The position numbers and the translations under genes are program-made. Shown one piece after another: positions 1 to 7,608 of a stretch of 64,000 nt of DNA. The notes beneath the pieces are model-generated. The model was not told the DNA's origin. It searched no databases and saw only the letters and a program-made list of their open reading frames with translations. The DNA is taken from the NCBI RefSeq assembly GCF_000428725.1, contig NZ_AUAM01000011.1:1-64000 (forward strand), in the 5' to 3' direction. This DNA comes from Psychromonas aquimarina ATCC BAA-1526. Lineage in GTDB: Bacteria; Pseudomonadota; Gammaproteobacteria; Enterobacterales; Psychromonadaceae. The number at the start of each line of letters is the position of its first letter. Within the stretch, counting starts at the first letter, position 1.

Positions 1-114
1 GCATATGACCTTCAACAGCATCGTGAATCATTTATGCCGGGTATCTGCTTAGCCTGCAAAGAAGTCGTTAAGCGTAATGAACTAGTTTACGTCCTGGAAC
101 ACTTGATGGATTAA
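1..114 (+). CDS. C-terminal end of an unknown protein (partial)
   Basis: An open frame enters from the left edge and stops with TAA at 112-114, leaving 37 residues that end in LEHLMD. The visible part has a CLAC (CxxC) pair near the middle, which could bind a metal, but the fragment is too short to assign a family. A strong hairpin with a T run follows at once, which fits the true 3' end of a transcription unit. The frame is open from base 1, so the start lies outside the window. The product is unknown. Confidence 0.6.
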   Translation, partial: AYDLQQHRESFMPGICLACKEVVKRNELVYVLEHLMD

Positions 115-138
115 GGTTATTACTTTTAATAATCTTTG

Positions 139-162
139 CGCCGGCTTATGCCGGCGTTTTTA
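139..162 (+). terminator. Rho-independent terminator of the left-edge gene
   Basis: Perfect 7-bp stem CGCCGGC (139-145) with GCCGGCG (150-156), loop TTAT, followed by TTTTT. The T run is on the plus strand, so it ends the left-edge gene. It also overlaps the last codons of the convergent MFS gene. Confidence 0.85.
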
Positions 163-1324
163 CCGGCTCTTTGTGAACACCATAGAGCAGGTAGACAAAA
201 ACTAACGGCAGCGCTAAATCATACAATATCTGCAGCTGTCTTAACGGATCCGCCCCCATTGAAGAAAGCAGTGCAATCAGGCTGAAAAAGCCCACCAGCA
301 TAAACTGCGAGTAGTAGCTTTTACAGAGAATATACCTAACCGGATTATCTCTCGATGCTAAATCATAAAAGCGTTTATTAAAGGCCAGACGGAAAAAACT
401 GCTTAAGAACGCAATCAAGAGCATGCCGCTATATAAAATAATCGGCCCTTCCTGCGTAGTTAACTCACCACGTAAAAACCATGAAAAGGCATAACCGAAT
501 ATCGAGATAATAAATATGCGTTGTGCATTCATATAATCGATGCGTTTTTTAATCACGAAAAAAATCAGTGCTAATAAGAGACTTAAACACACCACTAACA
601 CTCCCAGCTGCATAATGTTTTCCTGGGTAAGCAGATATAATGACAGCATCCAGAAGTAGCTTTCTAGAAACAAAAATAACCCATCGGTTAGAAAGATAAG
701 TTTAGAGCGGTAGCTGTCTTTAAACTGCACTATATCCGTAAGTGTAAAGGCCTTAGGCTGAGTACTGTTCAACAACTCGCGGACATTTTTTAAACTGCGG
801 TTTAATAACCAGTAACCGCCAAGCGAGATAGCTAATGAGATAAAAAGCAGGGTTTTAAGAAACTCAGCATCAAGCAGATAACTGCCGATTAAAATACCTG
901 CTTTTAAAGCAAAAACCACCAGGATTTGAAAGTTTCCAAATGTGTCGCCGCTGTTGTTAGCCTGGGTTATAGACTGAAATAAAATACGCTGCGTTGACCA
1001 GTAAAAACAACCGGCGGCACCGTTAAGCAGTGCTCCTACGGACAATAACAACCACTGCGAATCCCACAACAACAGCATCACCAGCAATGCCTCAAAGAGA
1101 AAAGATAAAGCGATGATCACTGTCCAGTTAGACAAAGCACGTAACCTGTCCCAGAAACTTAGCGCAATAATAAAACCAACTGCAGTCAGGGCAATAAAAT
1201 AAGAGATAGCGGATATGCTTAAACCTTTATCCCAGAGAATAACCGGGATAAAGATCGGCAGTAAACCGAGAAGAAATGAATGGATACCTGAAAACAGATA
1301 AAAAGTACGACTTAAACCGGCCAT
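146..1324 (-). CDS. MFS-type permease, last gene of the ATP-grasp operon
   Basis: A 392-aa, strongly hydrophobic protein with about 11-12 membrane segments and short loops, the size and pattern of a Major Facilitator Superfamily transporter in the inner membrane. I see no signature that fixes the substrate. Its ATG at 1324 overlaps the stop of the upstream ATP-grasp ligase by one base (TAATG), so translation is very probably coupled. As the last gene of an operon with two ATP-grasp ligases, it is inferred to export the ligase product; import of a substrate is the alternative. The family call is fairly safe, the direction and substrate are not. Confidence 0.75.
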   Translation of the reverse strand: MAGLSRTFYLFSGIHSFLLGLLPIFIPVILWDKGLSISAISYFIALTAVGFIIALSFWDRLRALSNWTVIIALSFLFEALLVMLLLWDSQWLLLSVGALLNGAAGCFYWSTQRILFQSITQANNSGDTFGNFQILVVFALKAGILIGSYLLDAEFLKTLLFISLAISLGGYWLLNRSLKNVRELLNSTQPKAFTLTDIVQFKDSYRSKLIFLTDGLFLFLESYFWMLSLYLLTQENIMQLGVLVVCLSLLLALIFFVIKKRIDYMNAQRIFIISIFGYAFSWFLRGELTTQEGPIILYSGMLLIAFLSSFFRLAFNKRFYDLASRDNPVRYILCKSYYSQFMLVGFFSLIALLSSMGADPLRQLQILYDLALPLVFVYLLYGVHKEPVKTPA

Positions 1325-2235
1325 TAATAAGTATCTGACTGCTGGATATCCAGCTGCTCAAGCTGTTCAAAGTCACCGGAAAGATCTTCCGCTTTGCCGT
1401 AACGAGGATAAGCATGCATTTTCAGATAGGGACGGGAATTAACTTCTAAAAATATACATTTCTGCTCGCGAAAATCTGTTTCAATGCCTTTTTCTAAAAT
1501 CACGTCAATGCCGAGGATATTAGCATCAAACAGTTTTAATACATCTTTAAACAGTGTCTGGTTGGCTTCCGGTAAGGTACTTTTATCTATTACCCTAACC
1601 ACGCCGCCCGGCGCCAGTGATATGCGGTAAAACAGTGTCACCTGTTCATCTAACTGCGGGACAGTTGATAAGTTATAACCCTGCTTAGCTAAAAAAGACA
1701 AAGTCTGCGGGCCTTTCTGCAGCGGCGACATGCACGGATAAAGCCCCATAGACTCCCGAAGCGCATTTTCCTGATCAATTAACTGACTGATAGTGGCTTT
1801 ACCATCACCATTTACAAAAGGTGCATAGCGCTGCAGCACCGACATAATTTTACCATTCGCTGCGACTACCCGATAATTATTGCCCTGCAGATACTGCTCA
1901 ACAACGGTATAAGGCCACCATAACTTGGCAAAAAATATCGCTTTGCACAGCTCCTGATAGTTTTTAATAGGAAAGTGACTGCCGCGTGAAAAACCACTGA
2001 CATTCGGTTTAATCACTAATGGAAAACCAAATTCTTTAGCAAACTGTACTGCTTTAAAAGGATTAAAAAAAATCAGTCCCTGTGCATGAGGAATATTTCC
2101 CGAAGCAAACACATCTCGAGCCTGCTCTTTACTGCGGCAGCTTTTACGCACCTGCAGGCTGTTATAATTACTGCACCCGTCCATAAATGTTTTGCTTATC
2201 CATTGATAAATAAGCTTTTTTAGCTGTTTAATCAT
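1324..2235 (-). CDS. ATP-grasp ligase A (CphA/GshAB-type ATP-grasp fold)
   Basis: 303 aa. The ATP-grasp core is readable: a VIKPN strand with the nucleotide-binding lysine near residue 76, a VVEQY strand near 111-115, a YRVVAANGK strand near 121-129, the VNGDGKATISQLI stretch near 141-153 typical of cyanophycin synthetase and GshAB ATP-grasp domains, and the Mg-binding LEVNSRP near 263-269. Such enzymes make an acyl phosphate from a carboxylate and ATP, then join it to an amine. The free-standing size, without the Mur-ligase half of CphA or the GCS half of GshAB, points to a dedicated peptide or amide ligase. The start overlaps the upstream ligase stop as ATGA. The substrate is unknown. Confidence 0.8.
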   Translation of the reverse strand: MIKQLKKLIYQWISKTFMDGCSNYNSLQVRKSCRSKEQARDVFASGNIPHAQGLIFFNPFKAVQFAKEFGFPLVIKPNVSGFSRGSHFPIKNYQELCKAIFFAKLWWPYTVVEQYLQGNNYRVVAANGKIMSVLQRYAPFVNGDGKATISQLIDQENALRESMGLYPCMSPLQKGPQTLSFLAKQGYNLSTVPQLDEQVTLFYRISLAPGGVVRVIDKSTLPEANQTLFKDVLKLFDANILGIDVILEKGIETDFREQKCIFLEVNSRPYLKMHAYPRYGKAEDLSGDFEQLEQLDIQQSDTY

Positions 2236-3068
2236 GAAGCCTCGTTCTTAGTCAGCGCTTTTAAAGCACGTGAACATTTTAGTTTTTTAAAAAATACGGG
2301 TTTAACGACCTGTGACGATGGAATCGTTTTGGTCACAGCAGCAAGATGTTTCATGGCGCTTAATACAAATTTTATTTTCTGGTAAATACTCACCTGCTTA
2401 ACCAGCAGCACTAAAGGCATAGGCAAAAACAGATTAATTTCAATAATATGAAACCGTCCGGCAGTCAAAGCTTCAATGGAATCTGCACGGATACCGTAGC
2501 GGGCAATACGAAACTTCCCTATCCGGCTCAGATGGCGCCAGATTGTATTTTTCTGATCTGCCGTTATATGCTCAGACAAATCCCGGTAAAACGTATTTTT
2601 ATTGTATATACCGTTAACAGCTAAAGGCCCTTCACTTTTATTACAAGTTTCAGTAATCGATAAAACCGCGGGTTGTCCGCTGTTGCTGTCTGAAGGAATA
2701 ACAAACACTTCAAATTCACGCTTACCCGGTGCCGCCTGCTGAATAAGGTAACGAGGATGCTCTGCTGTACGCCGTTTACGAATGACCTGCAGCTGTGCAG
2801 GATTATCGGCGCGGGATATACCCCGGGAATTCTGCCCCCATTCAGGTTTTACAAAAACCGGATAACTCTGCGGATTTTTCTGAGAAAAATCGACAAACTG
2901 CTCCAGACGCCACTGCTCCGGAATATTCTTATCCATATCTAATTTGGAAAATAGACTGCGCTGCTCGTTAAAATACGGCGCATTGAGCTGGAAATATTTC
3001 CAGGGGGCGGTACGCAGCCGGCAGCAGTGCGTTATATATGCAATAACCAGAAACGCTCTAATTAACAA
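2232..3068 (-). CDS. ATP-grasp-like ligase B
   Basis: About 278 aa. It keeps a FVKPEWGQNSRGI stretch (nucleotide-binding lysine and glycine-rich loop, near residue 74) and a C-terminal HIIEINLF strand that stands where ATP-grasp enzymes carry Mg-binding E and N. It is more divergent than ligase A and looks like a second, different coupling enzyme. The frame is open back to an ATG at 3137, but that would overlap the upstream gene by 65 nt. A TTG at 3068 has AGAGGAG seven bases upstream, inside the end of the previous gene, and gives a 4-nt gap, so I chose it. It ends in an ATGA overlap with ligase A. Substrate unknown. Confidence 0.7.
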   Translation of the reverse strand: MLIRAFLVIAYITHCCRLRTAPWKYFQLNAPYFNEQRSLFSKLDMDKNIPEQWRLEQFVDFSQKNPQSYPVFVKPEWGQNSRGISRADNPAQLQVIRKRRTAEHPRYLIQQAAPGKREFEVFVIPSDSNSGQPAVLSITETCNKSEGPLAVNGIYNKNTFYRDLSEHITADQKNTIWRHLSRIGKFRIARYGIRADSIEALTAGRFHIIEINLFLPMPLVLLVKQVSIYQKIKFVLSAMKHLAAVTKTIPSSQVVKPVFFKKLKCSRALKALTKNEAS

Positions 3069-3072
3069 CGGC

Positions 3073-3585
3073 CTACTCCTCTTTGAGCTTGACTGACTGC
3101 AGCTGCATATAGTTGATAACAAATAAAAGAAAGCCAAAAATCAGAATTGAAACGGCCGCATAAAAGAGGCTGCCGTGATCACTCTGTCCTTCATGAATCA
3201 CTTCAATACCTAAGGGGGTAAACAGATGAAAGAACACCGCACCGGCCATAACACCTGACGCCATCAAACCACCGACTGCATGCATCATTGACTGACTGGG
3301 AGCACCGGCAATAATCCGGATCTTAGTTAACATCCAGAACAGCACCGGAGAGAGTAAAATAAGCGCAGTGATTAATTCAAAAGCTCCCACCACATAGGAA
3401 CCGTAGCTGCTGAACCAGGTACCGGCAGCATCACCTAAGATGCCGTTCATCCACTGCCCGATTGTGCCGAAAATATGCTGCGTATCCGGATGCAGGGTAA
3501 ATTTATAGGGTAGTGAAAGTAAAAATACTTTGCTTGTCCATAAAACAATTAACCAGCTGATTGTACTTATCATCTTCTCTTTCAT
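3073..3585 (-). CDS. DoxX-like small inner-membrane protein
   Basis: 170 aa with about four to five membrane spans. The N-terminal pattern (SKVFLLSLPYKFTLHPDTQ) and the ELITALILL span resemble DoxX/DUF-type four-helix membrane proteins, several of which work with redox or quinone partners. It sits second in a minus-strand operon, 43 nt after the YHS protein and 4 nt before ligase B, with AAGGATAACAAT before its ATG. Its role beside the ligases is not evident; it may anchor or energise a membrane-associated pathway, or simply be co-transcribed. Family call moderate, function unknown. Confidence 0.6.
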   Translation of the reverse strand: MKEKMISTISWLIVLWTSKVFLLSLPYKFTLHPDTQHIFGTIGQWMNGILGDAAGTWFSSYGSYVVGAFELITALILLSPVLFWMLTKIRIIAGAPSQSMMHAVGGLMASGVMAGAVFFHLFTPLGIEVIHEGQSDHGSLFYAAVSILIFGFLLFVINYMQLQSVKLKEE

Positions 3586-3627
3586 ATTGTTATCCTTAAT
3601 GTTTATAGACCGGCAATACCCGGATAT

Positions 3628-4083
3628 TTATTCTTTTTCCATTTTTGCCCAGTGCTGATCGGCTTTTTTAATAAAGGCATCTTTATCGGCACGCCAGGTA
3701 TCTACAACACTTTGATCATAATTGAGATACAGTTTGTTTTTATAAATTGTCCAGAAAGGCGCATTGCCCGGTGCAGTTTTATTACGCGCCATTGCCCAGG
3801 CGCAGTAGCCGCCGTATTGAGGAGCATATTTTTCAGGGCTTTCTTTAAACAGCATTAAGTTTTCCTGAGTCGAGAAATACCATTCAGCTCCTTTATATTC
3901 CAGAGTAAACTTAGAAGATCCCTCAACAGGTTTCTGCTCACTAAAATAAGCAACAACATCAAACCCGGAGGCCGCTTTATTATTAAAAAAACCGGTATAA
4001 ATCTGCTCTTCAGCCTGAGCAGAACCGATCGCCGCAAAAAACAGAAGCACCAGAACACGGGCGGAAAATTTAACTAACCTCAT
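3628..4083 (-). CDS. Exported YHS-domain protein
   Basis: An N-terminal signal peptide ends near SAQA-EE, followed by a YHS-type domain: FDVVAYF, a YKGAEWYFST core, and a YGGYCAWAMA stretch with one cysteine. YHS domains are small modules linked to metal handling, and stand-alone secreted forms like this are common in marine gammaproteobacteria without a fixed function. The frame is open eight codons further upstream, to 4107, but AAGGAG lies six bases before the ATG at 4083 and the signal peptide reads properly from there. First gene of the minus-strand operon that leads into the ATP-grasp ligases. Confidence 0.75.
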   Translation of the reverse strand: MRLVKFSARVLVLLFFAAIGSAQAEEQIYTGFFNNKAASGFDVVAYFSEQKPVEGSSKFTLEYKGAEWYFSTQENLMLFKESPEKYAPQYGGYCAWAMARNKTAPGNAPFWTIYKNKLYLNYDQSVVDTWRADKDAFIKKADQHWAKMEKE

Positions 4084-4255
4084 CGTTTTCTCCTTGAAAA
4101 CATTCAATAACTACATACTAGACCAAGGCAGTGCAGAAAATATTTCACAGGCTGCCTAATTATTTTTGTAACAGGCTGAATAAGATATGGATATTTGCAG
4201 ACAGCGGCAGATTATTTTGCAAAGATTAACTTTTTGTAATGTTTCATCCACCTTT

Positions 4256-4284
4256 TTGACATGCATTCTTGGTTAAACTGTAGT
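4256..4284 (+). promoter_or_regulatory. Candidate sigma-70 promoter of the PepSY gene
   Basis: TTGACA at 4256-4261 matches the -35 consensus exactly. TGTAGT at 4279-4284 (4 of 6) follows at 17-bp spacing, 26 nt before the start codon. No transcription data are available. Confidence 0.5.
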
Positions 4285-4310
4285 TATCAAATAGACACAA
4301 GGATAAAAAA

Positions 4311-4856
4311 ATGAAATTTACTAAACTAATCTGCGCAGCACTGGCTATTACCTCTTTCAGTGCGGTGGCAGACGATGATGCGCTTACAGTACTTGCATTA
4401 AAACGTGCGTCTTTCTCTCTGGAACAGGCTGTCGAAAAAGTAACTAATGACTATCAGGGGCAGATCATCGAATTTGAAGTGGATGACCATGACGGTCAGA
4501 GCTCTTATGAGATAGAAGTTATTAACCTGCAGAAAGAGGAGAAATATAAACTGCAGTTAAGCATGGCAGACGGTGCCGTACTGGAAGAAAAGAGCCGCAG
4601 TTTAAGCACCCTTGGATTTAGCCGCCTAGATGATGATGAATACCTGGCGCTAAAAGAATTAGAAACGTCACAATTCAGCCTGCCGGCAGCGATTGCTCAG
4701 CTTCGTGAACAATATAAGGCTGAATTAGTTGAATTTGAATTAGAAAATGAAAAAGGCATCACCTTCTACAAATTTAAATTAATGGATCAGCAGGGCCGTA
4801 AACGTGTCATTGTTGATGTTGAAACAGGTGAAATGATCCCGATAATGAAACATTAG
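4311..4856 (+). CDS. Periplasmic protein with two PepSY repeats
   Basis: 181 aa with a signal peptide cut near AVA-DDD at about residue 20. The mature part holds two copies of a PepSY-like unit, about residues 25-95 and 105-178. Each starts with an ALKxA/LKELE helix and an SLEQAV or SLPAAI motif, then a VEFELE-type strand, and ends with a DVETGEMI-like strand. PepSY proteins are periplasmic modulators often encoded beside cytochrome b561 and QseBC-type two-component genes. Exactly that neighbourhood follows here, though the cytochrome is only a remnant. Possibly a ligand or signal input for the sensor kinase; this is inference from context. Confidence 0.75.
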   Translation: MKFTKLICAALAITSFSAVADDDALTVLALKRASFSLEQAVEKVTNDYQGQIIEFEVDDHDGQSSYEIEVINLQKEEKYKLQLSMADGAVLEEKSRSLSTLGFSRLDDDEYLALKELETSQFSLPAAIAQLREQYKAELVEFELENEKGITFYKFKLMDQQGRKRVIVDVETGEMIPIMKH

Positions 4857-4951
4857 CAGTCTTCCCGGTTTTGCCCTGATTTTTATTAAAAACAGGGCAG
4901 AATAAATCAGTTTTATATCAGGCCGGTGCAAAGTTATCACTTAAGGATAAT

Positions 4952-5083
4952 ATGATGAAAAATGTAACTATCATAAAGATTTGGGATCTGTTCATGCGAC
5001 TATTTTACGGCTCTTTAGTAACATCAATTGCAGTAGCCTGTATCTGCCGACGCTGTCTGTTTAAAGACAGAGTCATTAAATAA
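4952..5083 (+). pseudogene. Truncated cytochrome b561-type membrane protein (43 codons)
   Basis: A short frame with its own ribosome site (TTAAGGATAAT before ATG) encodes 43 residues. Residues 7-29 read KIWDLFMRLFYGSLVTSIAVA, which follows the start of cytochrome b561-family subunits (KxWDLpxRLFHWxLV) with the heme-ligand histidine replaced by tyrosine. The protein stops after one membrane span, whereas the family needs four. The order PepSY, cytochrome b, response regulator, kinase is common in related bacteria, so this is best read as the stub of a deleted cytochrome gene. The intact ribosome site leaves open that a small membrane peptide is still made. Confidence 0.6.
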
Positions 5084-5116
5084 CAGTGCCTTAACTGTTC
5101 ATATAAAGGAAGCTTT

Positions 5117-5794
5117 GTGCGTATATTAGTTGTTGAAGACAGTGCTGACACCCGTCAGTACCTGTTTAAAGCTCTGCAGGAGCAGGGTTATGAAGTTGAT
5201 CTCGCAGAGAATGGTCAAGACGGACTATTCTTAGCCCTTGAACATGACTACCAGCTTATTTTATTAGACAGAATGCTGCCTAAACTAGACGGTTTGTCGG
5301 TATTAAGCACCTTAAGAAATGCCGGTAAACAAACTCCCGTGCTGATTCTAAGCGCATTAGACAGTGTCGCTGAGCGTGTTAAAGGACTGCGTGAAGGCGG
5401 AGATGATTATCTGGTAAAACCCTTTGCCCTCTCTGAGCTGCTGGTACGCATAGAAATATTAATCAAACGCAAAGGTGAAAGTACAGAGCTGTCAAATAAA
5501 CTGCAGGTTGCTGATCTGCACATGGATCTGCTTTCTCATAAAGTGCATCGCGGGCAGACTGAAATTCAGCTGCAGCCCAAAGAGTTCAAATTATTACGTT
5601 ATTTAATGGAACACGCGGGACAGGTAATATCACGCTCTTTACTGTTTGAAGCCGTATGGGATTATCATTTTGATCCGCAGACAAATGTTATAGATGTGCA
5701 TGTTGCACGATTACGAAAAAAGGTAGAACTTGATGGTCATGTCCCGTTACTTGAAACCGTCCGCGGCGTGGGTTACCGAATGGTGGAAAAATAG
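5117..5794 (+). CDS. OmpR-family response regulator
   Basis: 225 aa. The receiver domain (1-115) has the acidic pair E7/D8, the phospho-acceptor D51 in LLLDRMLP, and K101 in the VKPF motif. A winged-helix OmpR/PhoB DNA-binding domain (about 128-223) ends in the classic RLRKKVE...VRGVGYRM. The start is a GTG, with AAGGA six bases upstream; there is no better ATG. It overlaps the sensor-kinase frame by about 60 nt and forms a two-component pair with it. The closest characterised relatives in layout are QseB/PmrA-like regulators placed after PepSY genes. The signal is unknown. Confidence 0.92.
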   Translation: MRILVVEDSADTRQYLFKALQEQGYEVDLAENGQDGLFLALEHDYQLILLDRMLPKLDGLSVLSTLRNAGKQTPVLILSALDSVAERVKGLREGGDDYLVKPFALSELLVRIEILIKRKGESTELSNKLQVADLHMDLLSHKVHRGQTEIQLQPKEFKLLRYLMEHAGQVISRSLLFEAVWDYHFDPQTNVIDVHVARLRKKVELDGHVPLLETVRGVGYRMVEK

Positions 5795-7127
5795 CTGTCA
5801 AGCCAGCTCCGTATGGCGTTTAACACGTTTATATACCAGCCTGCTGCTGTTAGTTGTGGGCATTCTGCTGGTGGTGCTTTACCAGTTAAGCGTCGGTCAG
5901 ATCAGCCGTAATCAAAGCACACAGATGAATCATCTGGCTTTGCAGCAGAAGCTGTTAGCTGAAGAACTTAACCAGAGCGACTTTATCAGACAGTTTGAAC
6001 TGCAGGCCGGCAGCTCCCGGCAGTATATCCTCAGCTTGATCACAACAGACAATGTTTACGGACAGCTGAATTCAGTGCCTAAAAACATCAGCAGCTGCCC
6101 GGACACGGCACGTTTTCCTATCTGGCTGGACAGATACGATGAAATCCGCCTTATTTCCGGCTGCTCACAGGTTTTACCCCAGGGTACCATGGTTATTGCT
6201 ACCGATGATGAGTCCCTATACGATCTGCAGCACCAGTTTATCAGCGCCTCTCTTATCGCTCTGTTATTAGCCCTTCTGCTGGGTATAAGCACAGGTTTAC
6301 TATTCTCACACCGTGTTTTAAAACGTATTAACACCTTTAACTCCATTGCCCAGCGGGTTGAAGCCGGCGAAATGACCGCGCGTGTTCCCGTATCCAACAA
6401 AGCCGATGAATATGATCATATGGCCCTGCATATCAATACCATGCTGTCACGCTTAGAAGATTCCTTTCATGCGATTGCCGGAGTTACCGATGCTATTGCA
6501 CATGACCTGCGCACACCGCTTGGACATTTAAGACAGCAGATTGAACAGGGGTTAATCGATGCGCATAACTCAGGCAGTGATACACAAAACCTGGAGCAGA
6601 TGTTAAGCAGACTGGATGCGATACTATTCACCTTCAAAGCAATGCTCGAACTTACCCGCCTTGAACAGAAGCAGCAGAGCAGCAGCTTTAAAGACGTAGA
6701 CCTGCAGATTGTTATTAACGATGCCGCCGATTTAATCCTGCCGGTTATAGAGGACAATCAGCAGCACCTGACTGTCAGCGGTAAAGCGGGCTGTGTTGTG
6801 ACAGGAGATGCCACACTGCTGTTTCGCGCCGTTTATAATCTGCTGGAAAACGCCAGTAAATATGCCGGAGAGCACACTCAGATCGGCGTGGAAATTACCG
6901 ATCACGGTTTTATTATCTGTGACAGCGGCCCGGGTATTCCCGACAATGAGAAAGATAAAGTCTTCCAGCGCTTATACCGTATTGAAGAGAGCCGCAGCAT
7001 TGCCGGTTTTGGAATAGGCCTGCCGCTGGTCAGGGCTATTGTACGTCTGCACGATGCACAAATATCATTACAGGATAATCATCCGGGATTAAAAGTTGTA
7101 GTTAACTTTAACACTGCAGAGCAGTAA
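5733..7127 (+). CDS. Sensor histidine kinase, partner of the preceding regulator
   Basis: 464 aa. An N-terminal span (about 30-50), a periplasmic sensor region of about 110 residues with two cysteines (ISSCPD and SGCSQ), a second span (about 172-192), a HAMP linker, a HisKA helix with the phospho-acceptor H257 in AHDLRTPL, and a HATPase domain with NLLENASKYA (N box), DSGPGIP (G1) and GFGIGLPL (G2). No in-frame start follows the regulator's stop, so the start must lie inside it. ATG at 5733 or 5739 are the candidates. The deep overlap suggests tight translational coupling. Confidence 0.92.
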   Translation: MVMSRYLKPSAAWVTEWWKNSCQASSVWRLTRLYTSLLLLVVGILLVVLYQLSVGQISRNQSTQMNHLALQQKLLAEELNQSDFIRQFELQAGSSRQYILSLITTDNVYGQLNSVPKNISSCPDTARFPIWLDRYDEIRLISGCSQVLPQGTMVIATDDESLYDLQHQFISASLIALLLALLLGISTGLLFSHRVLKRINTFNSIAQRVEAGEMTARVPVSNKADEYDHMALHINTMLSRLEDSFHAIAGVTDAIAHDLRTPLGHLRQQIEQGLIDAHNSGSDTQNLEQMLSRLDAILFTFKAMLELTRLEQKQQSSSFKDVDLQIVINDAADLILPVIEDNQQHLTVSGKAGCVVTGDATLLFRAVYNLLENASKYAGEHTQIGVEITDHGFIICDSGPGIPDNEKDKVFQRLYRIEESRSIAGFGIGLPLVRAIVRLHDAQISLQDNHPGLKVVVNFNTAEQ

Positions 7128-7143
7128 AACCCCGCCCCTTTTA

Positions 7144-7187
7144 CAGTGGAAATAGATATTATCTGCAGATATTATCTATTTCCACTG
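7144..7187. repeat. 44-nt near-perfect palindrome between the kinase and arsR
   Basis: Arms 7144-7158 and 7173-7187 are perfect 15-bp reverse complements. Inside them TATCTGCAGATA (7160-7171) is itself a perfect palindrome, so only one base pair (7159/7172) is mismatched over 44 nt. No T run follows on either strand, so it is not a standard intrinsic terminator. It may be an operator, a transcript-end structure for the kinase mRNA, or a short repeat element. Confidence 0.75.
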
Positions 7188-7193
7188 GATCAT

Positions 7194-7217
7194 TTCAATA
7201 GTTCTTGTATTATTGAA
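7194..7217. promoter_or_regulatory. Candidate ArsR operator
   Basis: Inverted repeat TTCAATA (7194-7200), ten bases, TATTGAA (7211-7217), just upstream of the arsR ribosome site. An AT-rich TTCAAT..ATTGAA dyad over the promoter is the normal form of ArsR/SmtB operators, so autorepression relieved by arsenite is likely. Confidence 0.55.
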
Positions 7218-7237
7218 TTAAATAGTCAGGAGGTAAA

Positions 7238-7570
7238 ATGATGACCAGAGATAACGCAACGCAAATATTTGAATCACTGTCTTCCGGTGTCCGTCTGGAT
7301 ACCTGGCGTTTATTAATCAAAAGCGGACAGAACGGCATGGTAGCAGGTGAAATGGCTTCGACATTGGAGGTTGCACCAAATGCGCTGTCGTTTCACCTGA
7401 AAGCTATGCTGCATGCGGGATTAGTTTCCGTTGAACAGGAAGGAAGATTTAAACGCTACCGCGCTAATACCTCATTAATGAATGAGTTAATTGCTTATAT
7501 GACCGAGCAGTGCTGTATAGAGCAGGATCAAGCACATTGTGAAGTAACTAACAGCAGCGGTATCTGCTGA
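7238..7570 (+). CDS. arsR: ArsR-family arsenic-responsive repressor
   Basis: 110 aa with the ArsR winged helix: recognition-helix region [19 protein letters not shown] and wing [10 protein letters not shown]. The usual metal site of plasmid-type ArsR (CVC in helix 3) is absent. Instead cysteines 92, 93, 101 and 110 cluster at the C-terminus. This resembles the C-terminal cysteine site described for the Acidithiobacillus-type ArsR, where a CC pair and a further cysteine bind As(III). It is followed by the acr3 efflux gene and preceded by a TTCAATA/TATTGAA dyad. CAGGAGG precedes ATGs at 7238 and 7241; either may be used. Confidence 0.85.
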   Translation: MMTRDNATQIFESLSSGVRLDTWRLLIKSGQNGMVAGEMASTLEVAPNALSFHLKAMLHAGLVSVEQEGRFKRYRANTSLMNELIAYMTEQCCIEQDQAHCEVTNSSGIC

Positions 7571-7608
7571 CCCATAACCGTTATATAAAAAAATTGAGGA
7601 ATAATAAA

